From: JAYSFC01 sp041913505
Lineage (GTDB): Bacteria > Pseudomonadota > Gammaproteobacteria > Burkholderiales > Burkholderiaceae_C
DNA: 17,027 bases
NCBI GenBank assembly: GCA_041913505.1
Contig: JAYSFC010000083.1
Location: 1 to 17,027, forward strand
Direction of reading: 5' to 3'
The notes under the pieces: generated by a model
Told to the model about the DNA's origin: nothing
Databases searched by the model: none
The model's input: only the letters and a program-made list of their open reading frames with translations
In this document: piece by piece, positions 15,375-17,027 of the stretch
Position numbering within the stretch: position 1 is the first letter of the stretch
How the letters are laid out: each line of letters begins with the position of its first letter
Position numbers and translations under genes: made by a program

Positions 15375-16142
15375 TCAGCCGTTCATGGTGAGGCCGCCGG
15401 AAACGCTGAGAACCTGCCCGGTCACGAAAGCCGCGTCCTCACTGGCGAAGAACAGAATGGCCCCGGGCAGATCGCCGGGCTGGCCGATGCGCCCGAGGGG
15501 AATGGAGCGCGTGAAGGCCTCCATCAGCTTCTCCGGGTTGCCCGCCCCTTCCTTGTAGTCTGCAAACAGGGCCGTATCGGTCGGCCCCGGGCAGACCACG
15601 TTGACCGTGATGCCGTGGCGCGCATGCTCGCGGGCAATGGTCTTGGAGAAGGCCACCAATCCCCCCTTGCAGGCGGCATAGACCGCTTCACCGGAAGAGC
15701 CCACGCGTGCGGCGTCCGAAGCGATGTTGACGATGCGCCCCGACTTCCGCTCCGCCATCCCCGGCAGCACCGCATGGTGCAGGTGCAGCGCGCCCACCAA
15801 ATTGATCGCAATCAGCTTGTCCCATTGCGCAGGCTCGGTCTTGGTGAACGGCTTGAATACATCCCAGCCAGCGTTGTTGACGAGCACATCGATCACGCCC
15901 AACTGCCCTTGGGTAGCGGCCACTGCGGCGTCCACGCTGGCGCGGTCCGTGATGTCGCAATGCACCGCCTGCGCCACGCCTCCGTCGGCACGGATCTGTG
16001 CGGCCACCTTCTCGGCTGCCGCCAGGTTGAGGTCGAACACCGCCACACGTGCGCCCTCCTGGGCAAAGCGCAGGCACGTCGCCCCACCGATACCGCCGCC
16101 CCCGCCAGTCACGACGACGGTCTTGTGTTCGAATCGCTTCAT
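15375..16142 (-). CDS. badH: 2-hydroxycyclohexanecarboxyl-CoA dehydrogenase BadH (SDR family)
   Basis: This 255-residue classical short-chain dehydrogenase would oxidise 2-hydroxycyclohexanecarboxyl-CoA to the 2-keto compound with NAD. The nucleotide motif TGGGGGIGG (12-20) fits TGxxxGxG, NNAG is at 89-92, and the catalytic residues are S142, Y155 and K159 (YAACK). An acidic D37 after the second strand suits NAD rather than NADP. From memory the segment NIASDAARVGSSGEAVYAAC and the ending QVLSVSGGLTMNG are near-identical to R. palustris BadH. ATG 16142 has AAGGA about 8 nt upstream. It is the first gene of the operon, divergent from badR. Confidence 0.93.
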   Translation of the reverse strand: MKRFEHKTVVVTGGGGGIGGATCLRFAQEGARVAVFDLNLAAAEKVAAQIRADGGVAQAVHCDITDRASVDAAVAATQGQLGVIDVLVNNAGWDVFKPFTKTEPAQWDKLIAINLVGALHLHHAVLPGMAERKSGRIVNIASDAARVGSSGEAVYAACKGGLVAFSKTIAREHARHGITVNVVCPGPTDTALFADYKEGAGNPEKLMEAFTRSIPLGRIGQPGDLPGAILFFASEDAAFVTGQVLSVSGGLTMNG

Positions 16143-16209
16143 TTCATGTCCTTCAGGTTGCCAGGGTTGCCAAGTTGGTCAATGATCTGCGCAATCATCG
16201 ATTAATTAT

Positions 16210-16223
16210 GTAAACATGTTTAC
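16210..16223. promoter_or_regulatory. Perfect 14-bp palindrome between badH and badR, probable BadR operator
   Basis: The palindrome GTAAACATGTTTAC lies in an AT-rich core (about 16195-16235), 68 bp before badH and 57 bp before badR. MarR-family dimers bind such palindromes, and BadR of R. palustris represses its operon by binding near the badH start. I could not assign convincing -35/-10 pairs for either direction, although TTGAGT (16227-16222, minus) overlaps the palindrome and could be a badH -35. Confidence 0.65.
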
Positions 16224-16268
16224 TCAAATTCTAGCCAACACCCTACACCACCTCAAGATCGATTTCTT

Positions 16269-16272
16269 GGAG
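16269..16272 (+). promoter_or_regulatory. Ribosome binding site fixing the badR GTG start
   Basis: GGAG lies 7 nt before GTG 16280, ideal spacing, while the first in-frame ATG (16301) has no such site within range. This supports the rarer GTG start. Confidence 0.65.
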
Positions 16273-16279
16273 TTTTCTC

Positions 16280-16819
16280 GTGGTTAACCCTAATAAAAAT
16301 ATGCCACCCGCAAAGCTGGAGCTTGCCAACAGATTGTTCTTCCGGCTGTATCAATGCGCAAATATGTTGCACAAAACTGGGTCGCGCGCCGTGGAAGCCG
16401 AAGGGTTGACGACGCAGCAGTGGGCCGTTCTGGGCGCTCTTTCGCGCGAGAAGGCACAAGGCGGGCTGAGCATTGGCGACTTGGCCAAGTACCTGATGGT
16501 GAGCCGGCAAAACCTGTCCGGCCTGATCAGCCGCATGGAACGGGATGGGCATGTCGCCGTCACCCCCGACGGCCGTGACCGCCGCTCGCGCCTGGTGACA
16601 ATGACCGCATCGGGGCGGCATGTCTGGCACGTCCTGGCCCAGCCCAAGATCGTTGCGTACTACGAGGAAATCCTGGGCGACTTCTCCATCAGCGACGTCA
16701 CCCACACGCTGCACTACCTGCTCAAGATCCTGGAGAACATGGAGCGCCTCGACGCGGACTGGGTCAGCGGTGGCACCAGCGGCAATGCAGCCCCCCCCCG
16801 GCCCCGAGGAAGCCGATAG
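16280..16819 (+). CDS. badR: MarR-family transcriptional repressor BadR
   Basis: This 179-residue winged-helix regulator has a helical dimerisation N-terminus (about 10-45), HTH LSIGDLAKYLMVSRQNLSGLISRMERDG (63-90), the wing with the typical DGRDRRSRLVTMT (97-109) and a C-terminal dimerisation helix region ending near 160. In R. palustris BadR represses the cyclohexanecarboxylate operon and is released by 2-ketocyclohexanecarboxyl-CoA, the BadI substrate. The gene here is divergent from badH with a palindrome between them. GTG 16280 is chosen for its GGAG site. The last residues (APPRPRGSR) are read through a run of nine C (16791-16799), so the exact C-terminus depends on that run being counted correctly. 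Base composition of the 5' end and promoter is more AT-rich than the flanking enzymes. Confidence 0.9.
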   Translation: MVNPNKNMPPAKLELANRLFFRLYQCANMLHKTGSRAVEAEGLTTQQWAVLGALSREKAQGGLSIGDLAKYLMVSRQNLSGLISRMERDGHVAVTPDGRDRRSRLVTMTASGRHVWHVLAQPKIVAYYEEILGDFSISDVTHTLHYLLKILENMERLDADWVSGGTSGNAAPPRPRGSR

Positions 16820-16908
16820 CACCCAACCCAACGCCCTTAGGCCGTAGCGCAAGCCAGGCGGCCGCGTCACCGCCCAAGCCCGTAAGCTCTGGGCCGGAAG
16901 CCGGAGGC

Positions 16909-16941
16909 AAAAAAAAGCCCGATCGTTTGATCGGGCTTTTT
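16909..16941. terminator. Bidirectional intrinsic terminator between badR and the tRNA gene
   Basis: A perfect 8-bp stem GCCCGATC (16917-16924) and GATCGGGC (16929-16936) with loop GTTT is flanked by eight A (16909-16916) and five T (16937-16941). It can stop badR transcripts on the plus strand and tRNA transcripts on the minus strand; the longer T-run serves the tRNA side. Confidence 0.9.
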
Positions 16942-16973
16942 AGCAATCAACGTCAACCGTTGATTTCATTGGC

Positions 16974-17027
16974 TGGCGGAAACGGAGGGATTCGAACCCT
17001 CGATGAGGCTCTACACCCCATACTCCC
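16974..17027 (-). tRNA. tRNA-Ser (probably GCU anticodon), 3' part
   Basis: The last 54 bases read, on the minus strand, as the 3' part of a tRNA. They give the 3' anticodon-stem strand GGGAG, a long variable arm, T-arm GAGGG-TTCGAAT-CCCTC, acceptor strand CGTTTCC, discriminator G and an encoded CCA (16976-16974). A long variable arm means Ser, Leu or Tyr; discriminator G and the GGGAGTAT start of the arm resemble tRNA-Ser(GCU). The anticodon lies outside the window, so isoacceptor identity is inferred. Confidence 0.85.

Overview
The window is high-GC DNA from a betaproteobacterium, most likely Comamonadaceae (Acidovorax / Alicycliphilus / Diaphorobacter type). The evidence is the protein flavour (Comamonadaceae-type porin, Bug-type TctC), the very GC-rich third codon positions, and a short hairpin repeat of a kind I associate with that family. 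It holds three catabolic or transport modules, one S4-domain protein gene and the 3' part of a tRNA. The placement is from protein character and memory, not from a search.

Region 1 (1-4562, all minus strand) is a branched-chain amino-acid-type (Liv/HAAT) ABC importer preceded by its probable regulator. Transcription runs right to left: a PAS + AAA+ + Fis-type HTH sigma-54 activator (4562-3051), the substrate-binding protein (2900-1716), two ATPases (livG-like, livF-like) and the start of a permease that leaves the window. The gap between activator and binding protein shows a full sigma-54 layout: an array of inverted 10-bp half-sites (3021-3049), an IHF-like site (2953-2965) and a -24/-12 element (2931-2947). 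An intrinsic terminator and then a REP-like hairpin lie between the binding-protein gene and livG, so the binding protein is probably made in excess.

Region 2 (4592-11658) is a tripartite tricarboxylate transporter locus. An outer-membrane porin, tctC, tctB and tctA run leftward and end at a strong terminator (4592-4635). The two-component genes tctD and tctE run rightward from a shared 125-bp intergenic region. An hslR (Hsp15-like) gene overlaps the end of tctE by ATGA and so is translationally coupled to the two-component genes.

Region 3 (11689-16819) is a cyclohexanecarboxylate degradation operon: badH, badI, aliB and aliA leftward, with the MarR-type repressor gene badR divergent. A perfect 14-bp palindrome lies between badH and badR. 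Together the enzymes would activate cyclohexanecarboxylate to its CoA ester (AliA), dehydrogenate it (AliB), oxidise the 2-hydroxy intermediate (BadH) and open the ring to pimelyl-CoA (BadI). The hydratase BadK, part of the Rhodopseudomonas palustris operon, is not in the window. AliB has Asp where most acyl-CoA dehydrogenases have the catalytic Glu.

The right edge holds a bidirectional terminator and the 3' part of a minus-strand tRNA, probably tRNA-Ser(GCU). I saw no insertion sequence, CRISPR array, phage gene or toxin-antitoxin pair.
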